DNA from: DASQFQ01 sp038238015
Lineage (GTDB): Bacteria; Actinomycetota; Thermoleophilia; Solirubrobacterales; Solirubrobacteraceae
Reading direction: 5' to 3'
NCBI GenBank assembly: GCA_038238015.1
Contig: JBBRYA010000009.1
Span: 16,102 to 80,101 of the forward strand
Length of the DNA: 64,000 nt
Shown: positions 1 through 9,191 of the stretch, piece after piece
Numbering within the stretch: position 1 is the first letter of the stretch
Layout: each line of letters opens with the position of its first letter
Position numbers and translations under genes: made by a program
The notes under the pieces: generated by a model
Databases searched by the model: none
What the model was told of the DNA's origin: nothing
The model's input: the letters and a program-made list of their open reading frames with translations, nothing else

Positions 1-65
1 CATGTCGGCACTGAGCTTACCCCCGCCGAATGGGGCAATCGGCTCGCGAGACCCGGGCGCGGCTA

Positions 66-71
66 TAGGCT
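66..71 (+). promoter_or_regulatory. Candidate -10 box (leaderless promoter) of the liv operon
   Basis: TAGGCT lies with exactly six bases between it and the ATG at 78, which puts the expected transcription start on the start codon. No Shine-Dalgarno sequence is visible before this ATG. The -35 region is weak. The same spacing recurs before six other genes in the window. Confidence 0.45.
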
Positions 72-77
72 GCGCGC

Positions 78-1664
78 ATGGGGAGCGAGGGGCTGCTCGA
101 CGTGCGCGATCTGCACGTGGGCTACGCCGGGGCGGTGCGAGCGCTACACGGCGTCAGCATGTCGATTCCCGCTGGGGCGGTGGTCGCCGTGCTTGGCGGC
201 AACGGTGCCGGCAAGAGCACGCTGCTGCGCGCGATCTCCGGCACGCTCGCGCTGCAGGGCGGCTCGATCGAGAAGGGCGCGATCGCCTTCGAGGGGCGCG
301 ACCTCGCCGGGCGCGACCCGGGCACGATCGTTCGCTCGGGTGTCGTGCAGGTGCCCGAGGGCCGGCGGATCTTCGGCGAGCTGACGGTCGAGGAGAACCT
401 GCGCGCGGGGGCCCTCTCGGTCCGCGACCGCGGCGCACGCACGCGTGCCCGCGACCGCGTCTTCGAGCTGTTCCCCCGGCTGCACGAGCGCCGCCGCCAG
501 CGCGGGGTGCTGCTGTCCGGAGGCGAGCAGCAGATGCTCGCCATCGGCCGCGCGCTGATGAGCGAGCCCAAGCTGCTGCTGCTCGACGAGCCCTCGCTCG
601 GCCTCGCGCCGCAGGTCGTGGAGCGCATCGGCGAGGTCGTGCGCGAGATCAACGGGCAGGGCACCTCGGTTGTGCTCGTCGAGCAGAACGCGGCGATGGC
701 GCTGGAGGTCGCGACGGAGGCCTACGTGCTCGAGGTCGGGCGGGTGTCGCTGAGCGGCCCCGCGGCCGAGCTGGCCCAGACCAGCGAGGTGCAGGAGCGC
801 TACCTGGGCGTGGCCGCGACCACGGCCGGCGGCGCGACGCCCTCGAAGGCGACCGCGACGGGCAACGGCCGCTCCGTCCAGGAGCTCGCGGTCGAGTCGC
901 TGACGGTGCGCTTCGGCGGCATCACGGCGCTCGAGGACGTGAGCTTCCGGGTGGAGCCCGGGACCGTTCACGCGGTCATCGGCCCCAACGGCGCGGGCAA
1001 GTCCACCTGCCTGAACGTGCTCAGCGGCGTCTACGCGCCGAGCTCGGGGACCGTCCGCTACGGCGACGCGCCGCTCACGGGGCTGCGCCCGCACCGGATC
1101 GCCCGCCTCGGAGTGAGCCGGACCTTCCAGAACCTCGCGCTCTCCCCTCAGGCCACCGTCGCCGACAACCTGCTGCTCGGCCGCCACCGGCTCTCGAGCG
1201 CGGGCTTCCTGTCGGCGGGCCTCGGGCTGCCGCGCGCCCGCTCGGAGCGCCGCAGCCAGGTGGGACGCGTGCGCGAGATCGCCGGGCTGCTGGCGCTCGA
1301 GGATCAGCTTCAGCGCCGCGTGTCCGAGCTGCCCTACGGCGACCGCAAGCGCGTCGAGCTCGGCCGCGCGCTGTGCGCTGACCCCGCGCTGCTGCTGCTC
1401 GACGAGCCGGTCGCGGGCATGAACGCCGACGAGACCCGCCAGATGTCCCAGACGATCACCGACGTGCGGGCCGAGCTCGGCATCTCGATCCTGCTCGTCG
1501 AGCACGACATGGGCTTCGTCATGGGCCTCGCCGACCGCGTCACCGTCCTGGACTTCGGCAAGCGCATCGCCGACGGAACCCCCGGCGAGGTCCAGAACGA
1601 TCCCGAGGTGCTGCGCGCCTACCTCGGCACCCCGGCCAAGGACACCCAGGAGGCGGACGCGTGA
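78..1664 (+). CDS. Fused LivF-LivG branched-chain amino acid ABC transporter ATPase
   Basis: This is the cytoplasmic ATPase of a HAAT-family importer, with two nucleotide-binding domains in one 528-residue chain. The first (about residues 1-245) has Walker A GGNGAGKST, signature LSGGEQQ and Walker B LLLLDEP, and resembles LivF. The second (about 270-515) has GPNGAGKST, a signature region reading LPYGDRKRVEL as in LivG proteins, and LLLLDEPVAGMN. LivF and LivG are normally separate proteins, so the F-then-G fusion is unusual but seen in actinobacteria. It is the first gene of the operon, and its stop overlaps the livH start by 4 nt. Transport specificity cannot be read from the sequence; leucine-type amino acids, urea or amides are all possible. 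Confidence 0.9.
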   Translation: MGSEGLLDVRDLHVGYAGAVRALHGVSMSIPAGAVVAVLGGNGAGKSTLLRAISGTLALQGGSIEKGAIAFEGRDLAGRDPGTIVRSGVVQVPEGRRIFGELTVEENLRAGALSVRDRGARTRARDRVFELFPRLHERRRQRGVLLSGGEQQMLAIGRALMSEPKLLLLDEPSLGLAPQVVERIGEVVREINGQGTSVVLVEQNAAMALEVATEAYVLEVGRVSLSGPAAELAQTSEVQERYLGVAATTAGGATPSKATATGNGRSVQELAVESLTVRFGGITALEDVSFRVEPGTVHAVIGPNGAGKSTCLNVLSGVYAPSSGTVRYGDAPLTGLRPHRIARLGVSRTFQNLALSPQATVADNLLLGRHRLSSAGFLSAGLGLPRARSERRSQVGRVREIAGLLALEDQLQRRVSELPYGDRKRVELGRALCADPALLLLDEPVAGMNADETRQMSQTITDVRAELGISILLVEHDMGFVMGLADRVTVLDFGKRIADGTPGEVQNDPEVLRAYLGTPAKDTQEADA

Positions 1665-2551
1665 CCCAGTTCATCGAGTTGCTGATCAGCGGGATCTCGC
1701 TCGGCTTCGTCTACGCGCTGATCGCGCTGGGCTTCGTGATCATCTTCAAGGCCACGCGGGTCGTGAACTTTGCGCACGGCTCGATCCTGCTGCTCGGGGC
1801 CTACGTGGTCGCCCGTGCCCACGGGAGCCTCGGCTTCCTCGGTGCGGTCCTGCTCGGCATCGCCGCCGCGTCGCTGTGCGCGCTGTTCGTGCAGGTGGTC
1901 ATCCTGCGGCGGCTGCGCGGAGCCGCGGTCGACACCCTCGCAATCGTCACCATCGGCGTGGACATCCTGCTGGCCACCGAGCTGACGCGGCGGATCGGCG
2001 CCAACGTGCTGAACATCGGGGACCCGTGGCGCGACCACGTCACGCACTTCGCGAGCTTCTCGGTGCCCTCGGCCCGCGTCGCCGCCGCGGTCGTCGCCGT
2101 GCTGGTGCTCGCGGCGTTCCTGGCCGCGCTGAAGTACTCCGCGTGGGGCGTGGCGATGCGCTCGGCCGCCGAGGACGACGAGGCGGCGGCGCTGATGGGC
2201 ATCCGCCTCGGGCGCGTCGCGGCCGGAGCCTGGGTCGTGGCGGGGGCGCTCGCCGCGCTGGGCGGCGTGTTCTTCACAAGCTTCCCGACGCCGGGCGTCG
2301 ACGCCTCGGTCGGCCTGGGAGCGCTCACCGCGTTCCCGGCCGCGATCCTCGGCGGCCTTGACTCGGTGGCCGGCGCCGTCGTCGGCGGGCTGATCATCGG
2401 GGTCGTGGCGACGCTGACGGCCGGCTATCAGGACGAGCTGTCCTTCCTCGGCCGCGGCCTGGGCAACGTCGCGCCCTACGTGGTGATGGTGCTCGTCCTG
2501 CTGTGGCGGCCCTCGGGTCTGTTCGGCACCAAGGAGCTCACGCGTGTCTGA
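1661..2551 (+). CDS. livH: Branched-chain amino acid ABC transporter permease LivH
   Basis: This is an inner-membrane permease of 296 residues with about eight hydrophobic segments. The N-terminal run SLGFVYALIALGFVIIFKAT followed by VNFAHG is characteristic of LivH. It would pair with LivM (next gene) to form the channel energised by the fused ATPase. The start is GTG at 1661, overlapping the previous stop as GTGA, with AGGAGG about 7 nt upstream. Length is normal for the family. Confidence 0.92.
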   Translation: MTQFIELLISGISLGFVYALIALGFVIIFKATRVVNFAHGSILLLGAYVVARAHGSLGFLGAVLLGIAAASLCALFVQVVILRRLRGAAVDTLAIVTIGVDILLATELTRRIGANVLNIGDPWRDHVTHFASFSVPSARVAAAVVAVLVLAAFLAALKYSAWGVAMRSAAEDDEAAALMGIRLGRVAAGAWVVAGALAALGGVFFTSFPTPGVDASVGLGALTAFPAAILGGLDSVAGAVVGGLIIGVVATLTAGYQDELSFLGRGLGNVAPYVVMVLVLLWRPSGLFGTKELTRV

Positions 2552-3686
2552 TCGCCGGCGCCTGCTCAAGCTCGCGGCGCTGATCGGCTTCGGCGTCCTG
2601 CTGCTGCTGGTCCCGCTCTTCCTCGCGCAGTTCTGGGAGCAGGCGGGCCTGTTCGCGATGGCGTCGATCATCGGGGCGATCGGGCTGACCATCCTCACCG
2701 GCACGACCGGGCAGCTGTCGCTCGCGCACGCGTTCTACGTCGCGGTCGGCGCCTACGGCTACTGCTACTTCGCCGGCGGCGGGGGGACGGGGATCGAGAA
2801 GGTCGCCGGGCTCGGGCTGCCCCCGGTGCTGGCGACGATCCTCGCCGTTGCGCTGGCCGGCCTCGCCGGCGCGCTGTTCAGCCCGATCGCGGGCCGCGTG
2901 CGCGGCATCTACCTCGGGATCGCCTCGATCGGCCTAGTCTTCATCGGCCAGCACATCATGTTCAACGCGACGAGCCTGACCGGCGGCTTCAACGGCCGCG
3001 ACGCCCAGCCCTTCAGCCTGCTCGGCTTCCACTTCCAGCAGGGCAGCCCGGACCTCGTGATCGCCGGCGTGCCGTTCGGGGAGCTCGAGAAGCTCTGGTA
3101 CCTCGGGCTGGCACTCGTCGCGCTCGCCTACTGGTACGCGCGCAACCTCGTCGGCGGGCGCCCGGGGCGGGCGCTCGAGACCGTGCGCGACAGCGAGGTC
3201 GCCGCCGCCGTCATGGGCGTCGACGTGACCCGCTACCGGGCCGCCGCCTTCACGCTGTCCTCGATGTACGCGGGGCTCGCCGGCGTGCTGCTGGCGCTCG
3301 CGTTCGGGCGCATCGTGCCCAATACGTTCGGCTTCCCGCTGTCGGTGGACTTCCTGGCGATGATCGTGCTCGGCGGCCTCGGGTCGATCCGGGGCGCGGC
3401 GTTCGGGGCGATCTTCGTCAGCATCCTGCCGCGGGCGCTGGACCACTACAGCGGCTCGCTGCCGCTCGTCTCGGACACCGGCGGCGGAGGCCTGCAGCCC
3501 TCTCAGGCCGCGCGCCTGGTCTACGGCGCGGCGATCATCGCCGTCCTGCTCTACCTGCCCGGCGGCCTGGCCGGCCTCGGCCAGCGGCTGCGGCGCCGGA
3601 AGGCGCCCGGCGACACCCCTGCTTCGCCACCGGAACCCTCCGGTGCGCGCTCGTCCTCACCCGAGTTGAAGGAGAAGGCCACATGA
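2544..3686 (+). CDS. livM: Branched-chain amino acid ABC transporter permease LivM
   Basis: This is the second permease subunit, 380 residues, hydrophobic throughout, with the LivM-type segment IGLTILTGTTGQLSLAHAF near residue 55 and MIVLGGLGSIRGAAFGA near residue 275. It starts at GTG 2544, inside the end of livH, with AAGGAG correctly spaced upstream. The last 40 residues are a charged Pro/Ser-rich cytoplasmic tail not needed for the fold. It overlaps livK by 4 nt (ATGA), so the whole operon is translationally coupled. Confidence 0.92.
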   Translation: MSDRRRLLKLAALIGFGVLLLLVPLFLAQFWEQAGLFAMASIIGAIGLTILTGTTGQLSLAHAFYVAVGAYGYCYFAGGGGTGIEKVAGLGLPPVLATILAVALAGLAGALFSPIAGRVRGIYLGIASIGLVFIGQHIMFNATSLTGGFNGRDAQPFSLLGFHFQQGSPDLVIAGVPFGELEKLWYLGLALVALAYWYARNLVGGRPGRALETVRDSEVAAAVMGVDVTRYRAAAFTLSSMYAGLAGVLLALAFGRIVPNTFGFPLSVDFLAMIVLGGLGSIRGAAFGAIFVSILPRALDHYSGSLPLVSDTGGGGLQPSQAARLVYGAAIIAVLLYLPGGLAGLGQRLRRRKAPGDTPASPPEPSGARSSSPELKEKAT

Positions 3687-4942
3687 ATAGACGCCTCGTC
3701 CCCCTCGCGACCGGCTTGCTCGTGGTCGCCGTCCTGGGCCTGTCGGCCTGCGGCAAGGCGACCCAGAGCGGCGGCGGGAGCTCCGGCGGCGTGAAGACCG
3801 GCCCCGGCGTCACCGCCAAGCAGATCACGCTCGGAATCCAGACCGACCTCAGCGGCGTCTTCGCCGCGCTCGGCGAGGTCGTCACCAAGAGCGATCAGCT
3901 GTACTGGAAGCAGGTCAACGCCCAGGGTGGCGTGTGCGGCCGCAAGATCAACCTGATCGTCAAGGACCACGGCTATGACCCCCAGACCGCCGTGACCCAA
4001 TACCGCGACCTCTCGCCGAAGGTGGCCGCGCTGCAGCAGGTCGTCGGCTCGCCGATCTCCGCCGCGCTGCTGCCGACCTGGCAGCGCGACCACATGCTGG
4101 CGCTGCTGGCTGCCTGGGCGCCGGCCCTGCTGAGCAAGGACTCGATCGGCATCATCGGGGCCAGCTACGACGTCGAGGCCGTCAACGGCGTCGACTGGCT
4201 GATGAAGAACAAGGGCCTGAAGAAGGGCGACAAGATCGGCGACCTCTACTTCGAGGGCGAGTACGGCGAAGGCGGCCTCGCGGGCGTCAAGGCCGGGGCC
4301 AAGACGAACGGACTGACGGTCGTCGAGCAGAAGATCAAGGCGACCGACACGGACATGTCCGGACAGGTCGCGGCGTTCAAGCGCGCGGGCGTGAAGGCGA
4401 TCTGGGTCACCACCGGGCCCAAGCAGCTCGCCTCGCTCGCCGGCGTGGCCAAGGCGCAGGGCCTCAACGTGCCGATCGGGGGCAACGGGCCGGTGTTCTC
4501 GCCGACCCTGCTCGCTACCGCCGCCGGCCCGGCGCTCGAGCAGAACCTCACGGTCTTCGCGTCGACGGCGCCGATCTCGCTCGACAAGCCGGCGATCGCC
4601 AAGGCGAAGGCCGACTTCCACGCCGCCTACCCGAAGCTCGTCCCTCAGCAGTCCGTGATCACCGGTCTCGCCGAGGGAGAGGTCATGAAGGCCGCGCTGC
4701 AGAAGGCGTGCGACAGCAAGGACCTCAGCCGCGAGGGCATCGTCAAGGGGTTCCGCCAGGTCTCCAACCTCGACACGAAGGGCTTCACCGCCGGTCCGCT
4801 GAACTTCAACGAGGTCGGCAAGCCCTCGACCAAGGAGGTCTACGTGCTCAAGATCGACAAGAGCGCGGACGGCGGCGAGCGGGCGCTCGGCGGCCCCTTC
4901 CTCTCCGACGGCGCGAAGGGCTACACGTTCGCGGGCCCCTGA
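3683..4942 (+). CDS. Branched-chain amino acid ABC transporter substrate-binding lipoprotein (LivK-like)
   Basis: This is the extracellular ligand-binding protein of the importer, 419 residues, periplasmic-binding-protein type 1 fold (Peripla_BP_6). A lipoprotein signal peptide is visible: positive start, hydrophobic core and lipobox LSAC with the acylated Cys near residue 22, followed by a Gly/Ser linker. The mature protein opens with ITLGIQTDLSGVFAALGE, the usual first strand and helix of the family. ATG overlaps the livM stop, with a GAAGGAG ribosome site about 7 nt upstream. The ligand cannot be assigned from sequence alone. Confidence 0.92.
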   Translation: MNRRLVPLATGLLVVAVLGLSACGKATQSGGGSSGGVKTGPGVTAKQITLGIQTDLSGVFAALGEVVTKSDQLYWKQVNAQGGVCGRKINLIVKDHGYDPQTAVTQYRDLSPKVAALQQVVGSPISAALLPTWQRDHMLALLAAWAPALLSKDSIGIIGASYDVEAVNGVDWLMKNKGLKKGDKIGDLYFEGEYGEGGLAGVKAGAKTNGLTVVEQKIKATDTDMSGQVAAFKRAGVKAIWVTTGPKQLASLAGVAKAQGLNVPIGGNGPVFSPTLLATAAGPALEQNLTVFASTAPISLDKPAIAKAKADFHAAYPKLVPQQSVITGLAEGEVMKAALQKACDSKDLSREGIVKGFRQVSNLDTKGFTAGPLNFNEVGKPSTKEVYVLKIDKSADGGERALGGPFLSDGAKGYTFAGP

Positions 4943-4956
4943 GCCCACGGCCCACT

Positions 4957-4983
4957 CGGCGACCGCGTGCTGCGCGGTCGCCG
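4957..4983. terminator. Hairpin between convergent liv and cyd operons
   Basis: Perfect 11-bp inverted repeat, arms 4957-4967 and 4973-4983 with a 5-nt loop. It sits between the livK stop and the stop of the convergent J-domain gene, so it could end both transcripts. There is no clear U-tract on either side. Confidence 0.55.
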
Positions 4984-5035
4984 GGTCGCAGGGCCCGCCG
5001 CTCACGCGGCGGCGATCTCCCGAAGCGGGGTACGG

Positions 5036-5782
5036 CTATCCGCCCGCCGCCAGCCGCACCCGCGCCTCGGTGAGCGCTGCCTCGGCGGCGCGGCGCATCT
5101 CCTCGAGCAGGTCGGTGCCGTCCACCGCAGAGGCCATCGCCCGCTCCATCAGCTCGGCGAGCTCTGAGGCCCGCACCTCATCGAGACGGCGCTGAGCGCG
5201 CTCGACGGCGGTGTGCAGCGCGCCGACCCGGCGCGCGGCGCGCACGGAGCGACCCTCCTCGCCGTGCGCCGCGACCGAGTGCGGGGACGCCTCCCACTGG
5301 CGCTGCAGATCGGCTATCGCGTCAGCGTCGCCGGCACGGTAGGCGTCGTTGAGGCGCTTCATGAACGCCTCGGCGTGGCCGCGCGTCTCCGCATCGGGCG
5401 CGAGGTCGGGGTGCATGCGCTTCGCGGCCTCGCGAAAGCGCTTCTTCAGGTCGCCCGTCGGCGCGGGCCCGGGCGGCGCGGGGAGCGCAGCGGCGGCGGC
5501 CGTCGTGCGCCGGGCGCGCGCCGCGGCGCTCTGCGCGGCCTCGGCGTCGTCGCGGGCGCCCGAGCGCTGCGCGGCGAGGCTGAGGAGCCGCGCCTCCACG
5601 TCGTCGAGCTGCGCCATCACGACACCGACCGTGCGCAGGTAGTCCGCGTTGAAGGCCGCGAGCTCGCCTTCGAGGGTCACCTGCTCGAGCTCGATCTGCG
5701 CGAGGCGGTCGCGAAGGCGCTCCGCCTCGCGCTCGGCGATGGCCGCCGCGGACACGAGGTCGGTCCCTTCGGGTGCGCCCAT
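5036..5782 (-). CDS. J-domain (DnaJ-like) protein
   Basis: A cytoplasmic protein of 248 residues. Residues about 15-95 form an alanine-rich, probably coiled-coil segment. A J-domain follows, with the diagnostic HPD tripeptide at residues 124-126 (KRMHPDLAPD) and the segment LKKRFREAAKR before it. The HPD loop is what stimulates an Hsp70 partner, so a DnaK co-chaperone role is likely. The ATG overlaps the cydC stop by one base (TGATG), so it is the last gene of the cyd operon. Its link to cytochrome bd assembly is inferred from position only. Confidence 0.75.
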   Translation of the reverse strand: MGAPEGTDLVSAAAIAEREAERLRDRLAQIELEQVTLEGELAAFNADYLRTVGVVMAQLDDVEARLLSLAAQRSGARDDAEAAQSAAARARRTTAAAAALPAPPGPAPTGDLKKRFREAAKRMHPDLAPDAETRGHAEAFMKRLNDAYRAGDADAIADLQRQWEASPHSVAAHGEEGRSVRAARRVGALHTAVERAQRRLDEVRASELAELMERAMASAVDGTDLLEEMRRAAEAALTEARVRLAAGG

Positions 5783-7521
5783 CAGGCGGTGACTGCCGCG
5801 GCGCCGCTCCCGATCAGCGCGGCGTAGCGACCGCCCGCGGCCCGCAGCTCCGCGTCGGTGCCGCGCTCGGCGATCCGCCCCTCCTCGAGCACGAGGATCT
5901 CGTTGTAGGCGTCCAGCCCGGAAAGCGCGTGCGTGACGACCAGCAGCCCGCGCTCGCCGGCGGCCGCGGCGAGCGCTCGCAGCAGGCTCTCGGCGGCGAC
6001 GGCGTCGAGGTGCGCGGCCGGCTCGTCGAAGATCAGGAACCGCGCGTCTGCGGCCAGCAGGCGCGCCGCCGCGAGCCTGCGCCGCTGGCCGCCGGAGAGC
6101 GCGCCGCCGTGCTCCCCCACCGCCGTGTCCAGCCCAGCGTCGAGCTCCCCTGCCCAGTCTTCGAGGCCGGCCGCGGCGAGCGCCGCGTGCAGATCCTCCT
6201 CGCCGGCGTCCGGGCGCGCGAGCAGCAGGTTGGCGCGGATCGAGCCGGCGAACAGGTGCGCGTCCTGCCCGCCCAGGCGCACGGCGCGGCGCAGCTCGGC
6301 CTGGCGCAGGCCGCGCACGTCCTTGCCCCCCAGCGTGACCGACCCGGAGTCGGGATCGAGGAAGCGCACGAGCAGCCGGGCGAGCGTGGTCTTGCCCGCG
6401 CCGCTGGCCCCGACGATCGCGATGCGCCGCCCAGGCGCCAGTCGCAGGCTCACCCCCTCGAGCGCCCACGGGCCGCCGGGCGCGAAGCGCACGCACGCGT
6501 CGTGCAGCGCGAGCTCACCTCCTGAGGGCAGCGGCGCGGGCGCCGCGGGGTCGGCCACCGCCGCGCCGGCAACGGTGACCTGCTCGAGCCGCGCGGCCGC
6601 CTGCGCGGTCGTGTCCAGGTGCTGAGCCGTGGTGGCCAGCGGCACCACCCCCTCCAGCGAGGCGAAGGCGAGCAGGGCGAGCGCCGCAAGCGCCACGCCC
6701 GCGAGCGTTCCGCCGTGCACCGCGGGCAACGCGACGGCGACCACGATCACGGCAGCCCCCGTGGAGAGCAGCGCACCGAAGCCGGCGGCGAGCGCGGCGG
6801 CGAGCGCATCGCGCCGCTGCGCGCGCACGAGCTCGGCGTCGGCGGCCACGACGCGCTGGGCCCATTCCCCTTGGCGACCGGCGACCGCAAGCTCCCCGGC
6901 CCCTTGCGCAAACTCGATTAGCTGCACGGTCAGCTGGGCGCGCGCGGGCGCCTGGCGCCGCGCCGCCGTCCGGGCGACGGCCGCGGCCGCCAGCGGCGGC
7001 ACGATCGCCGCGACCGCAAGCACGCCGGCCAGCGCCGCCGCGGCCGGCGCATAGATGAGCGCGGCGGTGAGCACGGCGACGCTCGTGGTGGCGGCCGCCA
7101 CCAGCGGCGGCCCGAGACCCCGCAGGTAGAGGTGCTGCAGGCCGTCCACGTCGGCGACGAAGCGGCCCAGCAGATCGGCCGAGCGCAGCCCCAGGCCTCC
7201 GGGCACGAGCGGCGCCAGGCGCTCGAAGAAGCGCACGCGCAGGTCGGCCAGCACCCGCAGGGCCACGTCGTGCGACGCGAGGCGCTCGGCGTAGCGGAGC
7301 GTCGCGCGGGCGAGCGCGAGGCCGCGCACGGCGACGATCGCGACGCTCAGCGAGAGGATCGGCGGACGCTCGGCCGCGCGGCTGATCAGGTAGCCCGACG
7401 TCGCCAGCAGCCCCACGGCAGCCAGCACCGCGCCGGCGCCGAGCGCGACCGCGAGGGCGAGCCGCGGCCAGCGGGTGCGCGTGTCGCGGACCACCCGCCA
7501 CAGTGCGGCGCGCTCGCTCAC
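5782..7521 (-). CDS. cydC: Thiol reductant ABC exporter subunit CydC
   Basis: A 579-residue half-transporter: N-terminal exporter-type membrane domain with about six hydrophobic segments (residues 15-300) and C-terminal ATPase domain with Walker A GASGAGKTT, signature LSGGQRRRLAAARLL and Walker B FLIFDEP. CydDC exports cysteine and glutathione-type thiols, which is needed for assembly of cytochrome bd. The start overlaps the cydD stop by 4 nt. C and D are assigned from gene order (A-B-D-C) and from similarity of the membrane domains, so the labels could be swapped. Confidence 0.85.
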   Translation of the reverse strand: MSERAALWRVVRDTRTRWPRLALAVALGAGAVLAAVGLLATSGYLISRAAERPPILSLSVAIVAVRGLALARATLRYAERLASHDVALRVLADLRVRFFERLAPLVPGGLGLRSADLLGRFVADVDGLQHLYLRGLGPPLVAAATTSVAVLTAALIYAPAAAALAGVLAVAAIVPPLAAAAVARTAARRQAPARAQLTVQLIEFAQGAGELAVAGRQGEWAQRVVAADAELVRAQRRDALAAALAAGFGALLSTGAAVIVVAVALPAVHGGTLAGVALAALALLAFASLEGVVPLATTAQHLDTTAQAAARLEQVTVAGAAVADPAAPAPLPSGGELALHDACVRFAPGGPWALEGVSLRLAPGRRIAIVGASGAGKTTLARLLVRFLDPDSGSVTLGGKDVRGLRQAELRRAVRLGGQDAHLFAGSIRANLLLARPDAGEEDLHAALAAAGLEDWAGELDAGLDTAVGEHGGALSGGQRRRLAAARLLAADARFLIFDEPAAHLDAVAAESLLRALAAAAGERGLLVVTHALSGLDAYNEILVLEEGRIAERGTDAELRAAGGRYAALIGSGAAAVTA

Positions 7522-9191
7522 GCGGTGATCCCCGTCGCCAGCGCCTCGCGCAGGCGGCCGCCCTCGAGCTCGGCGATGCGCCCGGCCGTCTGCGCGAGCG
7601 CGCCGCGGTGGGTGATCAGCAGCGTCGTCCGGCCCACCGCGGCCTCGGCGATCGCCTCCCCCACCGCCGCCGCCGACTCCTCATCGAGGTGCGCGGTGGG
7701 CTCGTCGAGGATCAGCAGCGGGGCGTCGCGCAGCAGCGCGCGAGCGAGCCCCAGCCGCTGGGCCTGCCCGGCCGACAGTGCGCGCCCGCCTTCGCCCACC
7801 AGGGTGTCCAGGCCGCGCGGCAGGCCCGCGACCACGTCGTCGATGCGGGCGGCGCGCAGCGCGCGCCAGACGGCTTCGCGCGACGCGCCGGGCACCGCGA
7901 GCCGCACGTTGTCGGCGACCGAGGCGGCGAACAGCGTCGGGCGCTGCGGCAGCCAGGCCACGCGCGCACGCCACGCCGCCGGGTCGACCCCCGCCAGATC
8001 CACCCCGGCGCAGGCCACGCGGCCGCCATCGGGCTCGAGCAGGCCCAGCAGCAGCGCGGCAAGCGTGCTCTTGCCCGCCCCGCTCGGACCGGTCAGCGCA
8101 ACCAGCTCGCCGGGCGCGAGCGTGAGGTCGACGCCGGCCAGCGCGGGCCCGCCCCGGCCGGGATAGGCGAGCGTCACCCCTTCGAGGCGGACCGGCCCGC
8201 GCGCGGGATCGGGCGCGGCCGAGTGGTGCACCGGCCCCGCGGCGCGGGGCGCGGGGATGTCCTCGAGCAGCGTGCGGGCCGCGGCGACGCCGTCGGCCGC
8301 GGCGTGGAACTGCGAGCCGAGCTGGCGCAGCGGCAGGTAGAGCTCCGGGGCCAGCAGCAGCACGGTCAGCCCCGCCTCGAGCCCGATCGCCCCGCGCACG
8401 AGCTGGAGCCCGATCGTCACGGCGGCCAGCGCCGTGCCGAGCATCGCGACGAGCTCGAGCACGAGCGCCGAGAGAAAGCCGACGCGCAGCGTCGCCATCG
8501 TCTCGCGCCGCAGGCGCTCCCCGACGCCGGCCAGCGTCTGCGCCTGGGCCTGCTCGCGCGCATGGGCACGCAGGGTCTCCAGGCCCTCGACCACGTCGAG
8601 GAAGTGCGCCGACAGCGCGGTCAGCGTGCGCCAGCGCGCGTTCGCCAGCGCCGCCGTGCCGCGCCCGATCAGCACCATGAAGACCACGATCAGCGGCACG
8701 GTCACCGCCAGCACCAGCGCGACCACCGGATCCAGCGTGGCGACGTAGGCGAGGACCGCGAGCGGCACCAGCGCCGAGAGCACGACCTGCGGCAGGTAGC
8801 GGGCGAAGTAGTCCTGCAGGGCGTCGACGCCCTGGACGGCCGCCGCCGCGAGCGCGCCCGCCGTGGCCGACGGGCGCCGGCCGCGCGCGAGGCCGAGCAC
8901 GAGCCGGCCGCGCAGGTCCGACATCACCCGCGCGGCGCCGGCTCGGCCCGAAAGCTCGAAACCGGCCGCCACGAGGCCGCGCGCGAGCGCGACCCCCGCG
9001 AGCGCGAGGAGCGCCGGGGTGAGCGAGGCCGGCGTCGCGTGGCGCAGGAACGCCGCGGTGACGACGTGGGCGAGCAGGGCCGCCTGCGCGACGGTGAGCG
9101 CGGCTGCGCACGCCCCGAGCGCCACGGCCGTGGCGAGCTGCACGCGCGCCGGGCGGCTCGCGCGCACCAGCTCGCGGTCGATCGCGCTCAC
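7518..9191 (-). CDS. cydD: Thiol reductant ABC exporter subunit CydD
   Basis: A 557-residue half-transporter, partner of CydC. The membrane domain spans about residues 10-310; the ATPase domain has Walker A GPSGAGKST, signature LSAGQAQRLGLARALL and Walker B LLILDEPTAHLD. It sits directly downstream of cydB with a 4-nt ATGA overlap, as in the cydABDC operons of actinobacteria. It would export thiols across the cytoplasmic membrane for cytochrome bd maturation. Confidence 0.87.
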   Translation of the reverse strand: MSAIDRELVRASRPARVQLATAVALGACAAALTVAQAALLAHVVTAAFLRHATPASLTPALLALAGVALARGLVAAGFELSGRAGAARVMSDLRGRLVLGLARGRRPSATAGALAAAAVQGVDALQDYFARYLPQVVLSALVPLAVLAYVATLDPVVALVLAVTVPLIVVFMVLIGRGTAALANARWRTLTALSAHFLDVVEGLETLRAHAREQAQAQTLAGVGERLRRETMATLRVGFLSALVLELVAMLGTALAAVTIGLQLVRGAIGLEAGLTVLLLAPELYLPLRQLGSQFHAAADGVAAARTLLEDIPAPRAAGPVHHSAAPDPARGPVRLEGVTLAYPGRGGPALAGVDLTLAPGELVALTGPSGAGKSTLAALLLGLLEPDGGRVACAGVDLAGVDPAAWRARVAWLPQRPTLFAASVADNVRLAVPGASREAVWRALRAARIDDVVAGLPRGLDTLVGEGGRALSAGQAQRLGLARALLRDAPLLILDEPTAHLDEESAAAVGEAIAEAAVGRTTLLITHRGALAQTAGRIAELEGGRLREALATGITA

